Shown here piece by piece: positions 42,681 to 52,134 of a DNA stretch of 60,573 nt. Under the pieces are notes generated by a model. That model made no database searches. It was given only the letters and a program-made list of their open reading frames with translations, and was not told the origin of the DNA. The stretch covers positions 1 to 60,573 of the forward strand of contig JBNAVB010000002.1 in NCBI GenBank assembly GCA_049699715.1, written 5' to 3'. The first letter of the stretch is position 1. Each line of letters opens with the position of its first letter. The DNA is from JAVZYK01 sp049699715 (GTDB lineage: Archaea; Nanobdellota; Nanobdellia; Pacearchaeales; UBA284). The translations under genes and the position numbers were made by a program.

Positions 42681-43934
42681 ATGATAAAAATAAATCCAGA
42701 AAAAGCACATACGAAATTTAAGTTTTGGGCTCTATTCCTTGTATTCATCGTTACATTGATTGTAGTGATCATTCCTATAATTAAGGCCCAGTATAATATG
42801 CAATCAAATGTTATTCCTTTTGCAGAATGTAATAGAAGAAGCACAACCCCGATGTGGAGTGAGTTATGTCTAAGAAATAGTGGTTTGGCGAAAATATTTG
42901 AAAATTGCGCACTGGCATACAGGGGCGCGGCAAATACTAGATCTTTTATAAGTGATATTATTGATGAAGTATCTTTTGAAAATACTATTCCCCAGTGTAC
43001 TGTTCCAAAAAACCTGGCCACTCCTCAAGAACTTGAAGCAACAAAACAAGCCTATAGGATCTGCCTTTCGAACACCATCCGGGGAGTTATTTCGTTTCAT
43101 ATAGATACTAACCATAATCTAATTGTTTATAGCAGCGACGCGCTTATTAATGATACAGTTTTACAGTTTTACATGGCCCCAACAGAAATTGAACTCATAA
43201 ATGATACGCGAGTAAAATATAACATAAGAGGCTTAGCTATCCCTAAAATAAATATAACTAATACCACAAATTTTCGCTTTAGCGACAAGTATGGCGGTTC
43301 TGAAAATCTCAATGTAGTTTTTGATAATCCTTCTCATTATGTTGTTATAAATGAAAACGAGATATGTGGAAACAATTTTATAATCGAAGGCCTTCGTTGC
43401 AAAGGGGTAGGTAACGAAGGATGTGTAATTTTTTATAACAAAGAACTTTCAATCATTTTACCGAATACAACTGTAGAAAATTATCTTTCTATTCTTGGAC
43501 CTATTACTTTTGGTCCATTTAATGAGCCCTTTAACGTTGGTCAAAATTTATTAGGGAGCCAAAAAATTGGCAATTCTATTAATTTTGTTAAAAAAGAAAA
43601 CATTCCAATAATTCAGATCAATAACAAGGATTATCTAGGGTTAGCAACTGTAATAATAGGAAAACTAAATATCATAAGTCAGGGCCAGGTTGTTGGTGTC
43701 ACTAAAGAAGATAAACTCTTGAAGCCTCAAGAAATTTCTTTAGAAGGCGAATATTTTTTAATCGAAAAATATCTTTTTAACAAGAAGCTTGGAAAAAACA
43801 TCCTAGTGAAATCTTATCTAATACAGCCAGAAAAAGGCTTCTCGACTCTTTATAAAGAAGGAGGGAACTTTAAAGTTAAAGTGCCAGATGATTACAAAGG
43901 CCTCAAGAAAATTGTAGAAAGTTATTATAGATAG
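42681..43934 (+). CDS. Membrane-anchored exported protein of unknown function
   Basis: 417 aa. Residues 17-38 are one N-terminal helix (ALFLVFIVTLIVVIIPIIKA). Residues 45-260 have paired Cys (CNRRSTTPMWSELC, CIVFYN) and several N-x-T sequons. The C-terminal third has strand-rich repeats with a KPQEISLEGEYFLIEK segment. Not recognised. It is likely co-transcribed with pilin-like protein 1 upstream. Confidence 0.72.
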   Translation: MIKINPEKAHTKFKFWALFLVFIVTLIVVIIPIIKAQYNMQSNVIPFAECNRRSTTPMWSELCLRNSGLAKIFENCALAYRGAANTRSFISDIIDEVSFENTIPQCTVPKNLATPQELEATKQAYRICLSNTIRGVISFHIDTNHNLIVYSSDALINDTVLQFYMAPTEIELINDTRVKYNIRGLAIPKINITNTTNFRFSDKYGGSENLNVVFDNPSHYVVINENEICGNNFIIEGLRCKGVGNEGCVIFYNKELSIILPNTTVENYLSILGPITFGPFNEPFNVGQNLLGSQKIGNSINFVKKENIPIIQINNKDYLGLATVIIGKLNIISQGQVVGVTKEDKLLKPQEISLEGEYFLIEKYLFNKKLGKNILVKSYLIQPEKGFSTLYKEGGNFKVKVPDDYKGLKKIVESYYR

Positions 43935-44137
43935 TTCTTATTTCTAACGCATCACATTTTTCTTTCCATTGTCATTCAATAAATTTAATTTTTTTGAATT
44001 TTTCTGGCATTTTAATAACCTTTTCCTTTATCATGAACAAGAAAGTATGAACAAGAAAGTACAATTCATGAAACTTTTGACTTTATTTTGACTTTATATT
44101 TGACTTTAGCTGTAAGAGAGCGCCCCTTTTTTTATTC
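43935..44137. repeat. Spacer with 14-bp and 11-bp tandem repeats
   Basis: ATGAACAAGAAAGT is duplicated exactly at 44033-44046 and 44047-44060. Directly after it, TTTTGACTTTA is repeated at 44075-44085 and 44086-44096, with a third, related unit to 44108. The convergent genes on each side end here. Confidence 0.9.
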
Positions 44138-44854
44138 TTATTCATTATTATAAGGATTATTATAAGGAATTACTAGTATCTGATTTAATTTTTCTTCTTC
44201 AAGAGCTCGCCAATAAAGAGAGTAATAAAAATACACAAGGGGGTCTTTTTCTTTTTTTGCTATAAGCCATAACAAATAGTAACTATCAATTTTTCCAGGA
44301 ATATCCTCTATTTTTTCTGCTATCTCTGTAGCTTTTTTTGCATATTCTTTAGCTTTCTTCAAATTCTTATTAAGATAAAGCGCACCTTTTGAAACATAAC
44401 AATCTATAATCCCCTCTAAAAAATTAATCTTTTTATAACCTCTTTCTGCTTTATTAATACTATTCAAAACATCCTCAAAATTTCTTCCTGAAAATTTCCC
44501 CAAATAATTTACAAAAGCTGTTCTGGTTTCTTTTTCAAAATTGGCCATTTTCATTTCTCCATCTATTCTTTTAATAATTTTTTTAGTGGAGTCTTTTGAG
44601 ATATTATTATTCAAACACCCCCTAACATAGAAAAATAAGATTCTGCTGTCTTCATTTTTAATAGCATAAGGGAAATTAAAAAACTCGCAAGCCGAATCTT
44701 CTTCCAATGCTCTTTCTAAATAAGATAAATTTTCTCTCAAAGAATTTAGTCTTTGTAAATCACTCGAGGAATTAATTGAGTCTGAGCCATTCATCAAATC
44801 AAGGCCTACCATACTTAATGTTCCTATAACCCTCAACAGGTTTTGTAGTTTCAT
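44138..44854 (-). CDS. Exported TPR-like protein
   Basis: 238 aa. Short hydrophobic N-terminus (LLRVIGTLSMVGLDLM) that may be a signal peptide. Residues 25-215 are helical with repeats resembling TPRs (FEDVLNSINKAERGYKKINF; KKAKEYAKKATEIAEKIEDI). Function unknown; protein-protein scaffold is the usual role of such repeats. It ends with an Asn/Tyr-rich tail (NNPYNNE). Stands opposite to the pilin islands on the minus strand. Confidence 0.65.
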   Translation of the reverse strand: MKLQNLLRVIGTLSMVGLDLMNGSDSINSSSDLQRLNSLRENLSYLERALEEDSACEFFNFPYAIKNEDSRILFFYVRGCLNNNISKDSTKKIIKRIDGEMKMANFEKETRTAFVNYLGKFSGRNFEDVLNSINKAERGYKKINFLEGIIDCYVSKGALYLNKNLKKAKEYAKKATEIAEKIEDIPGKIDSYYLLWLIAKKEKDPLVYFYYSLYWRALEEEKLNQILVIPYNNPYNNE

Positions 44855-45372
44855 TGTTTTTATAAAGAAATCAACTATTTAAATTTTTCTATTGATATTA
44901 CTTCAAAATAACTACAAATTAAAAACAAACAAAAAAACAAAAAAAACAAAAACAACAAATCAAAAAAAGCAATTGTTATCTTCTCTATTGTTTTGAAATT
45001 TAAATTCAAAGGCATTAACAATCAGATTCAACAATTAGATAATAGAAGATAATAGAAAAGCCCTTTAAAAAAGCCTTATTTAAAAATCCAATAAAAACCT
45101 AATAAAAAATAATAAAACGATAATCCAATAAAAGGTTATAGAAAAAGAAAGAAAAGTGAAAAAAAGAAAAGTGAAAAAGAAAGAAAAACAAGTTAAAACA
45201 AGTTATAAAAGCAAATCACAGCATTATAGTTATACGAGCTACATATTGATAAGATACGATTATTTAACATTATTTTGTACAAATGTGACATTATTTTGTG
45301 CAAGATTTAATATTGTTTTGTAAAAGAATAAGTTTTATAAATGTCAAATCCATCATAAAAGATAATTGAAAG
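44855..45372. promoter_or_regulatory. Gene-free AT-rich stretch with repeated promoter units
   Basis: No gene is supported over about 500 bp. It holds A-rich tracts (44930-45200) with short tandem repeats (AGAAAAGTGAAAAA at 45150-45163 and 45165-45178). At its right end are three tandem imperfect 21-22-bp units starting ACATTATTTTGT: 45267-45287, 45288-45308 and about 45310-45326, running straight into the TATA box of pilin-like gene 2. Confidence 0.65.
45318..45342 (+). promoter_or_regulatory. Promoter of pilin-like gene 2
   Basis: AAGAATAAGTTTTATAAAT with a TTGTA prefix, 24 of 25 identical to the promoter at 41836. It sits next to the third upstream repeat unit. Confidence 0.75.
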
Positions 45373-46206
45373 ATGATTAAAAGAGGCAATCAAAACAAAA
45401 AAGGCCAGGTTACCTTATTTATAATTATTGCTATTGTGATAGTTGCAATAGCAGCTTTGGTGATAGTATTATGGCCAAGGATTTCGGGCTTGTTTATGAC
45501 AAAACAGTCTGCTCAACAGTTGCTCGCGACACAGGGCAGCCAGATCCAAAAAGCAGTGACTGAATGCATTGCGCCAGTTGCAACAGACATATTCTACACA
45601 ATGGGCTGGCAAGCAGGCTATTATACTACAGAGCTCTACGCTGTAGATTTCGGCGGGCCCAAATACGTTGTTCTTTATAAAGATGATAACAAAGTTAGGG
45701 TCAACAAGCTTCCAAGTCTAGAACTCATGAAATCCGAATTTACCCGAGCTCTCGAAGCCGAAGGAAATGCCAGAATTGATTCATGCTTGAATAATTTCGC
45801 CAGTTTTAAGAGAGTTGTTGACATAGAAACCGGAGAAAGGAAAATTAATGCCACAATCACCGAAGATTCAATTTTTATTAACGTAGACTGGCCAATCAAA
45901 CTCTCAAAGACAACAGCCCAAGGAACAGTAGAGCAGACAATAAACCAGAAACAAGTGGAAGTTTTGATTCCCTTAGGAAGAGTATGGACTTTTGCTAATG
46001 ACATAGTCAATTATGAAGCAAAGCAAGACAATTTCGAGGACATGGAAGACAGTTACAACTGGAAATATCCAGAAAGGCGAGAACACCTGTTGCTTTACAC
46101 AGCAAGAGCTCCCACATACAAGCAAGTTATTTACATGATAACCACCGAGCCTTATCGCGAAGGCGAGATGGAATATAACTTTTACTTCGCAGTAGACAGG
46201 AGCTAA
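45373..46206 (+). CDS. Pilin-like protein 2 (class III signal peptide)
   Basis: 277 aa. N-terminus MIKRGNQNKKGQVTLF then IIIAIVIVAIAALVIVLW: basic leader, KGQ cut site and hydrophobic helix of an archaeal type IV pilin-like protein. It is a paralogue of the protein at 41881 through the N-terminus and the C-terminal region. The soluble part has one conserved Cys pair (about C62, C138). It is the lead gene of an operon with two Cys-rich secreted proteins. Confidence 0.82.
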   Translation: MIKRGNQNKKGQVTLFIIIAIVIVAIAALVIVLWPRISGLFMTKQSAQQLLATQGSQIQKAVTECIAPVATDIFYTMGWQAGYYTTELYAVDFGGPKYVVLYKDDNKVRVNKLPSLELMKSEFTRALEAEGNARIDSCLNNFASFKRVVDIETGERKINATITEDSIFINVDWPIKLSKTTAQGTVEQTINQKQVEVLIPLGRVWTFANDIVNYEAKQDNFEDMEDSYNWKYPERREHLLLYTARAPTYKQVIYMITTEPYREGEMEYNFYFAVDRS

Positions 46207-46310
46207 AAAATAATAAAGATAATATAATTAAAGAATAAAAAATAATAATTAAAGAACAAAGAACAAAAATAACAAAAGAAGAGAAGAAAAAACAAGAAAA
46301 AAACAAAGAA

Positions 46311-48275
46311 ATGAAAAACCAAATAACAAAAAAAATTTCAGCATTGTTTCTCTCTATACTTGTAGTCAGCATGACAATCACTTTCTCATTCTCGATGAAC
46401 ACGCCAACTGCCAAGGCAGTTGAGTGGGGCTGTTGCCTTAAATATCAGAACAAATACTGTACTGATGATGTCACAAGAGATGTTTGCGAAGGCATGTTTT
46501 TCACAGGCAAAGCTTGCACGAGTGTGCCAGAATGTAAAGAAGTGTTGTGCAGGCCCGATAACCTTAGAGACTTGCCATTAAACGAAGTTATGGTTACCCA
46601 ATGCCAAGTCAACAAGCATCAGTATGCATGTCGCGATGAGAACAAGGGTGCTGTTGCAAATGAAGAAGTCTGCGCTCTAGGCTGCTGCATGATTCCAGGA
46701 CAGAAAATCGGAAGAGTTTGCCAGACTTTGCCGAAATTTGTGTGCCAGGAACTTGCCAGACGAGATGGAGGCAATTATACCTTTGAAGCAGGCTTGACAA
46801 GTAATGAATGCTATTCAAAATGTGCGGCAGATAAGCTAGGCTGCTGTGTTCTTGGAGGTGGCGACTGTAAATATGGCTCGAGAGGCGAGTGCAGTTCAGA
46901 AACATTTTATGAAGGAATGTTCTGTTATGAGGTTGGCCCGCCCCAGTGCGTCACAGAACATAACGCAAGTTTAGGCTGTTGTAGCTCAGCAGTTGTAGGC
47001 GGGGGCGAGATTAAGCGAGCCATTTGTATGTTCGACAGCCAAGGCAACCAAGAAGAAACTATAAGCGAGTGTCCTTATCCCGAAACTAAATGTGACATTT
47101 GTAATAAGGATACATGCTACGATCACAAAAATAATACAGTAAGCCTTGGCCAGCCTTATTGCAAAGACAGAAGCTGCTATCCTGCCAAGGAAGGCGCAAT
47201 AGGCAGCCAAAAAATTGTTTACGACAATACAACAGGCAAACCAAAAATCGAATTTGTTCCTGCGCCAGAAAAAATGCTCCATGGCTCAAGTGTCTGTTAC
47301 AATTTCTATACTTACTACCAAAGCCCTTCACAATTAAACTTGGACAGCAAGTCAACTGGCTTGCAGAATCAAATCCTAAGATGCGTTGAAGGCAACATCG
47401 AGATCCAAGGCTTGGGCGCAGATCGCGAAACGCTATGCTTGCAAACAAGCACTGTCACAACAGCAGCATTCGACAACAACTGGGAGCAATGCAGAACCTG
47501 CGCGAACAAGTCAGGCTTTTGGAACACGATAGGCGATGCTTTCTTGGCTGTCCCAAAAGGTGGGTGGAAATTTATATTCCCTCTGCAGTTCAGCGCGCCT
47601 TATTGCAAAGCAATAGATGAGGAAAATCCAGGACAATCCTGTAATTCCCTAGGTGAGGTAAAAGTTGCAGACACAACACAACAGATGTGCTGGTTCAATC
47701 AAGATACATCATTCCCTACCAAGATAGGCTCTTGCGATCCTTTATATCCTCCTGGCACAAGCACTCAATGTGCTGAATGCGGCCAAGGTTATGATTCAAT
47801 TTATAATGTCTGCGATGCAGAGGAATGCGCTGCTTTAGGAAATTGCCAGACTAAAGGTTTGGGACTTATTGGCGGAACTTGGAGTTTCTTGAAGATATTC
47901 ATCCCAGCATTTTTAGCAACAAGAATGTCTGTTGTCCCGTCACTAGACTGCATGTCAGAAGCAGCTTGGAAGTGTTTTGGGCCTCATTTCCCTGCATGTT
48001 TCCCAGGCGCTTATGCAGCCTGTCTTGTAGACAGAACTAAATATGTCAATCCATTGTGTTTGCTAAGCGGAATAATAGGATCAGCAATCTCAGGAACTGA
48101 CAGCGATACTCAAGGCAAGATTATTTCAACAATATCATTAATAACAACATTTATCCCAGGACTTCCGGCTTATGTTAGGTTTATAACAGCAGGAATTGGT
48201 ATATGGGGCGCAGCCAAGGGCGGCGGAGGACAACAAGGAGCACAGGCGGTGGCGGGGGATAATCCAAACAAGTGA
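46311..48275 (+). CDS. Cys-rich secreted surface protein A
   Basis: 654 aa. Signal peptide residues 1-38 (ending STPTAKA). The first 250 residues contain four or five Cys-rich modules with the CC/C pattern (EWGCCLKY..C; LGCCMI..C; LGCCVL..C; LGCCSS), each about 45 residues. More Cys pairs follow (CAECGQGYDSIYN). The last 80 residues include hydrophobic segments (IISTISLITTFIPGLPAYVRF) and a Gly/Gln/Asn end. It lies 104 nt after pilin-like 2. A disulphide-stabilised surface or secreted protein; exact role unknown. Confidence 0.78.
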   Translation: MKNQITKKISALFLSILVVSMTITFSFSMNTPTAKAVEWGCCLKYQNKYCTDDVTRDVCEGMFFTGKACTSVPECKEVLCRPDNLRDLPLNEVMVTQCQVNKHQYACRDENKGAVANEEVCALGCCMIPGQKIGRVCQTLPKFVCQELARRDGGNYTFEAGLTSNECYSKCAADKLGCCVLGGGDCKYGSRGECSSETFYEGMFCYEVGPPQCVTEHNASLGCCSSAVVGGGEIKRAICMFDSQGNQEETISECPYPETKCDICNKDTCYDHKNNTVSLGQPYCKDRSCYPAKEGAIGSQKIVYDNTTGKPKIEFVPAPEKMLHGSSVCYNFYTYYQSPSQLNLDSKSTGLQNQILRCVEGNIEIQGLGADRETLCLQTSTVTTAAFDNNWEQCRTCANKSGFWNTIGDAFLAVPKGGWKFIFPLQFSAPYCKAIDEENPGQSCNSLGEVKVADTTQQMCWFNQDTSFPTKIGSCDPLYPPGTSTQCAECGQGYDSIYNVCDAEECAALGNCQTKGLGLIGGTWSFLKIFIPAFLATRMSVVPSLDCMSEAAWKCFGPHFPACFPGAYAACLVDRTKYVNPLCLLSGIIGSAISGTDSDTQGKIISTISLITTFIPGLPAYVRFITAGIGIWGAAKGGGGQQGAQAVAGDNPNK

Positions 48276-48476
48276 CATATATCCCGCATAAAATCTAAAA
48301 CAAAAAGAAAGAAATAAAAAAGTAGAAAAAACAAGAAAAGGACAAAAAAATAAGGAAAAGAAGAGAAGAAAAAGCAAGAAAAGAACAAAAAATAAAGAGA
48401 AGAAGAAACAAAACAAAAGACAAAAACAAACACAAACAAAAAAAGAGAAAAAAGAGAAAAGAGAAAAGAACAAAAA
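48276..48476 (+). promoter_or_regulatory. 201-nt A/G-rich leader between the two Cys-rich genes
   Basis: From about 48296 to 48476 the plus strand is almost pure A and G, with very few T. No gene and no hairpin are seen; the minus strand reads as an unreal Phe/Leu/Cys frame. It could be an unstructured leader for the next gene, or a slippage-prone relic. Confidence 0.5.
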
Positions 48477-50891
48477 ATGGCAAGAAAAACACGCAAAAAC
48501 CCTCAAATTGGAAAAAAGAGCATCGCGCTATTCATTATTATCTTAATCATAACAACAACTTTCGCTTTCGTCATGCCAATGAAAAGTGCAGAAGCGGATG
48601 CATCCTCCAGTGAAGAAGAGGGTGCATCCACAAATTTGAGGCTAGAGTATTTCAAAGTCAGTGTTGATGGATTAAGTTGGGGTGAAACAGCAACAGTAAC
48701 AAGTAGGGGAAAGGTTTATTATAAATTTAAAGTTTTAGGCTCTAATGGACGACCCTCTAATGGACCCTTTACATTAAATAGAAGCACCGGAGAAACAGAC
48801 ACAATTACAACAAACCCTTATAAGGGGATTAGCAAACCATTTATAGAATCAGCAACTGTTACATTGTATGCATGTTCTTCTAAGGATGATAAGGAGGGAT
48901 GTACTAAATGGGAAAGTATGGGAAAAGTCGAGGTTGAGGTTGTTGTAAAAGCAGAGGAGGAAGGAGGGGAGACTCCAAGCGGCGGGTCGCAACCAGAAAC
49001 AGTATCATCGCCAGCAAGCAGCAAGGAAAATGCATGGTGGACGATTCCTTGTTTGGGCTTCTTGAAGACAAAACTCGAACCCAAGGCAGCAAAACAATTA
49101 AAATGGGGCCCGTTCTCAAGCTGGGTTGATGCAGCATGGACTGCGTTTTCATTTATGTGGGCACTTGGATTCGCACGTACAGGTGATTTGAATAATGAAT
49201 TCAAATGTGTAGAGGAGCGGCCTCTTGAGGAAGACAAATGCGAGGAATGCGAGGCAGATCCTTTCAGGGTTTGCACTAGCGAGCGTTGCGTGATTCTTGG
49301 CAAGAACTGCTTTGCTGTTGAAAGAGATGACGGCAAAGGGTATCATTGCTTCAAAGGTGAGTGCGAAGACAATGACTTGGCCAAGATAAATAGGATTGAT
49401 TTCAAGTGGTATGTTGGCTCAGCTTTCGAGCCTGCGGGCTCTGAATCCTCAGACTCAAATCAGCTTAAAGTCTCGAAAGAGCTTCCATGGAATGTAACTC
49501 AGGCTTTCTTGAGCACCAAGCAAGACAAAGAAGCAAAATGCAGATGGATTATAGACACTAATGAAGCCAACTTCTCAAACATGAACGATTTCGATGAAAA
49601 CGAGAAATATCCAACAGAGCAGAGCATTAATATTGATATGAGTGAAATAAAAACCGGAGAGCATTATATTTTCATTAAATGCCGAAACAAGTGTAATGTC
49701 ATGAATCCTCCAGAAGATGATAACAATTATGTAAAGTTCAAAATCGCAGAGATTCCAGAAGGAATCCCTCCAATAATCGACTACATCAATCCTGCGCCTC
49801 ACTCATTCATAGACGACAGGCAGAAAAACTTGACAATAGAAATCTGGCTGAACGAGAATGTGGCGAGCAAGCAAGGCTGCGTTTACAGCACAAAAGTGAA
49901 CAACCTTACAAGCAACTGGAGCTTGATGATTCCTTTCGAAGGGCCTCATGGTAATAGCAATAACTCAGTCATAGGAGGAGAATGCATTAACAACCAAGAC
50001 TGCAGATACATCACGAAAAAACAATGCGCTCATTGTTTCTTGTATTTAAACTTAACAAAAGGCTACGAGCAACTCAATGAGACCTTTGCAGAGCTTTTAC
50101 AAGAAAACTTCACTGAAATGAACCTGTCAGAGCTCTTGAATACCGAATCTGGCCTTGCAAAATACTTCAACTTTATCTTCAGATGCCAAGACACTAATGG
50201 AAACAAGAATGAAGGCGATCTTTACTCAATTTTGACTATCCCGCCTTACAATGTTTATGTCCTGGAGCCAGAGAACTTAAATGAAACCTATGAGCGAGAG
50301 AATCTCCCTATAGAAGTAGAGACTTATGGCCTTAATGCCACAGGCGACAATGTCTCGAGAAGCACTTATTGCCATTACAAAGTTCTAGATGGATGGCCAA
50401 AACAACCACAAACAATTCCAGGGACAAAATGGGATGATTTAGCGCCTATAGATGATACCCTTTCATCAATACATATAGGAACAATAAACAGAACATTGCA
50501 GCCTTCGACTTACACAATGTTCGTGAGATGTAGAGACTTGGCAAGAATCGAGATAGCAAACTGGAGCTACTTCAAGATTCTCAAAGATGCCAAAACTCCT
50601 GTGATCCTAAGAATGTATCATGACACAACAGCCGGAGATTATCTTATAGTTGAAACTGATGAAGAAAGTGAGTGTGTTTATGGAACAAGGGACAGCATTA
50701 AATGCAATTATAACTTTAGCGATGGCTCAGCAATGATGACAACAGACAAGTTCTTGCACGCTGCTTACTGGCAGCCGAATAACCTTTATTATATCAAGTG
50801 CAAAGACAGATGGGACAATTATCCAGGCAACAGAAGCAATGCGAATGTATGCACAGCGATAATAGACCCTTACGAAGTGCCACCGTTGTAA
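48477..50891 (+). CDS. Cys-rich secreted surface protein B
   Basis: 804 aa. Signal peptide about residues 14-40 (SIALFIIILIITTTFAFVMPM). Residues 45-150 form a strand-rich domain, then a membrane-like or exposed hydrophobic region (AWTAFSFMWALGFA, about 225). A Cys-rich block follows at 245-290 (CEECEADPFRVCTSERC), then Ig-like domains to the end, such as IPPIIDYINPAPHSF and YVLEPENLNETYERENLP. It ends DPYEVPPL with no anchor. Follows Cys-rich protein A on the same strand and likely shares its function. Confidence 0.78.
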   Translation: MARKTRKNPQIGKKSIALFIIILIITTTFAFVMPMKSAEADASSSEEEGASTNLRLEYFKVSVDGLSWGETATVTSRGKVYYKFKVLGSNGRPSNGPFTLNRSTGETDTITTNPYKGISKPFIESATVTLYACSSKDDKEGCTKWESMGKVEVEVVVKAEEEGGETPSGGSQPETVSSPASSKENAWWTIPCLGFLKTKLEPKAAKQLKWGPFSSWVDAAWTAFSFMWALGFARTGDLNNEFKCVEERPLEEDKCEECEADPFRVCTSERCVILGKNCFAVERDDGKGYHCFKGECEDNDLAKINRIDFKWYVGSAFEPAGSESSDSNQLKVSKELPWNVTQAFLSTKQDKEAKCRWIIDTNEANFSNMNDFDENEKYPTEQSINIDMSEIKTGEHYIFIKCRNKCNVMNPPEDDNNYVKFKIAEIPEGIPPIIDYINPAPHSFIDDRQKNLTIEIWLNENVASKQGCVYSTKVNNLTSNWSLMIPFEGPHGNSNNSVIGGECINNQDCRYITKKQCAHCFLYLNLTKGYEQLNETFAELLQENFTEMNLSELLNTESGLAKYFNFIFRCQDTNGNKNEGDLYSILTIPPYNVYVLEPENLNETYERENLPIEVETYGLNATGDNVSRSTYCHYKVLDGWPKQPQTIPGTKWDDLAPIDDTLSSIHIGTINRTLQPSTYTMFVRCRDLARIEIANWSYFKILKDAKTPVILRMYHDTTAGDYLIVETDEESECVYGTRDSIKCNYNFSDGSAMMTTDKFLHAAYWQPNNLYYIKCKDRWDNYPGNRSNANVCTAIIDPYEVPPL

Positions 50892-51011
50892 GTTGATAAA
50901 AGATAAACTTTTTTTCTTGGAGAAATCGCGCTTGTCAATAATACTTTATTTAAAGAATTAAAGCTATAAGTTAAAAGAAAAGCCTTCTTAATCAAAAATT
51001 GCGCTTGTCAT

Positions 51012-51938
51012 TTACTTCTTTCTCTTTTTTCTATTTTCTTGTTTTAGGGGATATAATGGCTGGTAAATCATGTAATTTGGCCTTTCTGCTGTGACCTTCA
51101 ATGTTTTATGATACTCAGCAGCCTTGACAATCCCTGTCCCTAGTTGCTTTCCTAATTCTTTAGGTTCTGTCATTTTCCTGAACTTTTCATAAAGCTCGCT
51201 CGTGGACTCGCCTTTTTTTCTTCTCTCCCTGCCAATGAGTCTGCACAAGTTTAGGTAGGCAAAAGCGATGGTGTGCGCAAGTCTGCCATATTTTTTGAAG
51301 CCCCTTGTTGATATAATGAAATTAGTAGATTTCAAGACCCCGAACCTTGCTTTGCCTTTTTTCACAGCTCGCTCAATATACTCAGAATCCTCGCCGAAAA
51401 AAAGCCTCTCGTCAAAGCCCCCTATCTTGTAATGGATGTCTCTTTTCATAAAAAAGCAGCAATGTCCGTAAGGCTTCCATCTCTCGAAAGAGCGTATCCA
51501 AGTGTTCCCGATAACGTCATAGCAAAGTTTTTCCCACAAAGCTCTCAGCCCCTCCTCTCCTACCTTGGAAAGGCACGAGGCTGCATCGAGGTTTCTTTCA
51601 ATAATTTCTCTCAAGGCCTTTTCAAGAAAACCTTTGGGCAAAACAACATCTGCGTCAAGAAACATCAACAAAGGCGCTCGGGCTTTCCATGCGCCATAAT
51701 TTCTCTGATATGACTGCCCTTTTTTCTTCGGCTGGAAAATCTTCAAGTTTCTAATCTTTGCTTTTTTTGCAACCTTAACAGTCTTGTCTTTAGAATGCGC
51801 ATCAATCACAAGAACTTCAGCGTTTATATTTTTCAAGTTGCTTTTGAGCGAGTTCAAGAGTCTAGGCAGGGCTTTCTCTTCATTTAGTGTAGGAATAATT
51901 ATAGATAGTTCCAATTGCCTACCCTTAATCTTTCCCAT
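51012..51938 (-). CDS. Family 2 glycosyltransferase
   Basis: 308 aa, GT-A fold. LSIIIPTLNEEKALPRLLN (residues 11-29) and FLDADVVLP (about 92-100, the DxD-like metal site) are clear. The C-terminal part holds one aromatic/hydrophobic segment but no multiple membrane helices. It transfers sugar from a nucleotide-sugar donor; given so many sequons on the window's surface proteins, a role in glycan building is plausible but not proved. Confidence 0.88.
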   Translation of the reverse strand: MGKIKGRQLELSIIIPTLNEEKALPRLLNSLKSNLKNINAEVLVIDAHSKDKTVKVAKKAKIRNLKIFQPKKKGQSYQRNYGAWKARAPLLMFLDADVVLPKGFLEKALREIIERNLDAASCLSKVGEEGLRALWEKLCYDVIGNTWIRSFERWKPYGHCCFFMKRDIHYKIGGFDERLFFGEDSEYIERAVKKGKARFGVLKSTNFIISTRGFKKYGRLAHTIAFAYLNLCRLIGRERRKKGESTSELYEKFRKMTEPKELGKQLGTGIVKAAEYHKTLKVTAERPNYMIYQPLYPLKQENRKKRKK

Positions 51939-51966
51939 CTTATCTTTAGATATTATGTAGATATTA

Positions 51967-52038
51967 TGGGAACGGAGGGAATCGAACCCCCATTCGCCGG
52001 TCTGGAGCCGGCAGGTCTAGCCTTTGACCTACGTTCCC
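51967..52038 (-). tRNA. tRNA-Trp (CCA), no intron
   Basis: Minus-strand cloverleaf: acceptor GGGAACG/CGTTCCC, D arm GGTC/GACC, anticodon stem GCCGG/CCGGC, loop CTCCAGA (anticodon CCA), T-loop TTCGATT, discriminator A. Many archaeal tRNA-Trp genes carry a C/D-box intron; this one has none. Confidence 0.96.
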
Positions 52039-52134
52039 TTAAACAGCTCTGGAATTTTTGATAATTCAAATTCTTCCAGTAAGATTGTTTTGTTTTTATC
52101 TATTAAAAATCTATCTTTTTAGTGCTTTTCTCAA

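Noticed and set aside
44930..45240. CRISPR or other repeat array
   Set aside because: Repeats are short, A-rich and tandem, without regular spacers or cas genes; no CRISPR is seen anywhere in the window.
48138..48506. Minus-strand frames rich in Phe, Leu and Cys
   Set aside because: They are the complement of an A/G-only spacer and of a real gene on the plus strand.
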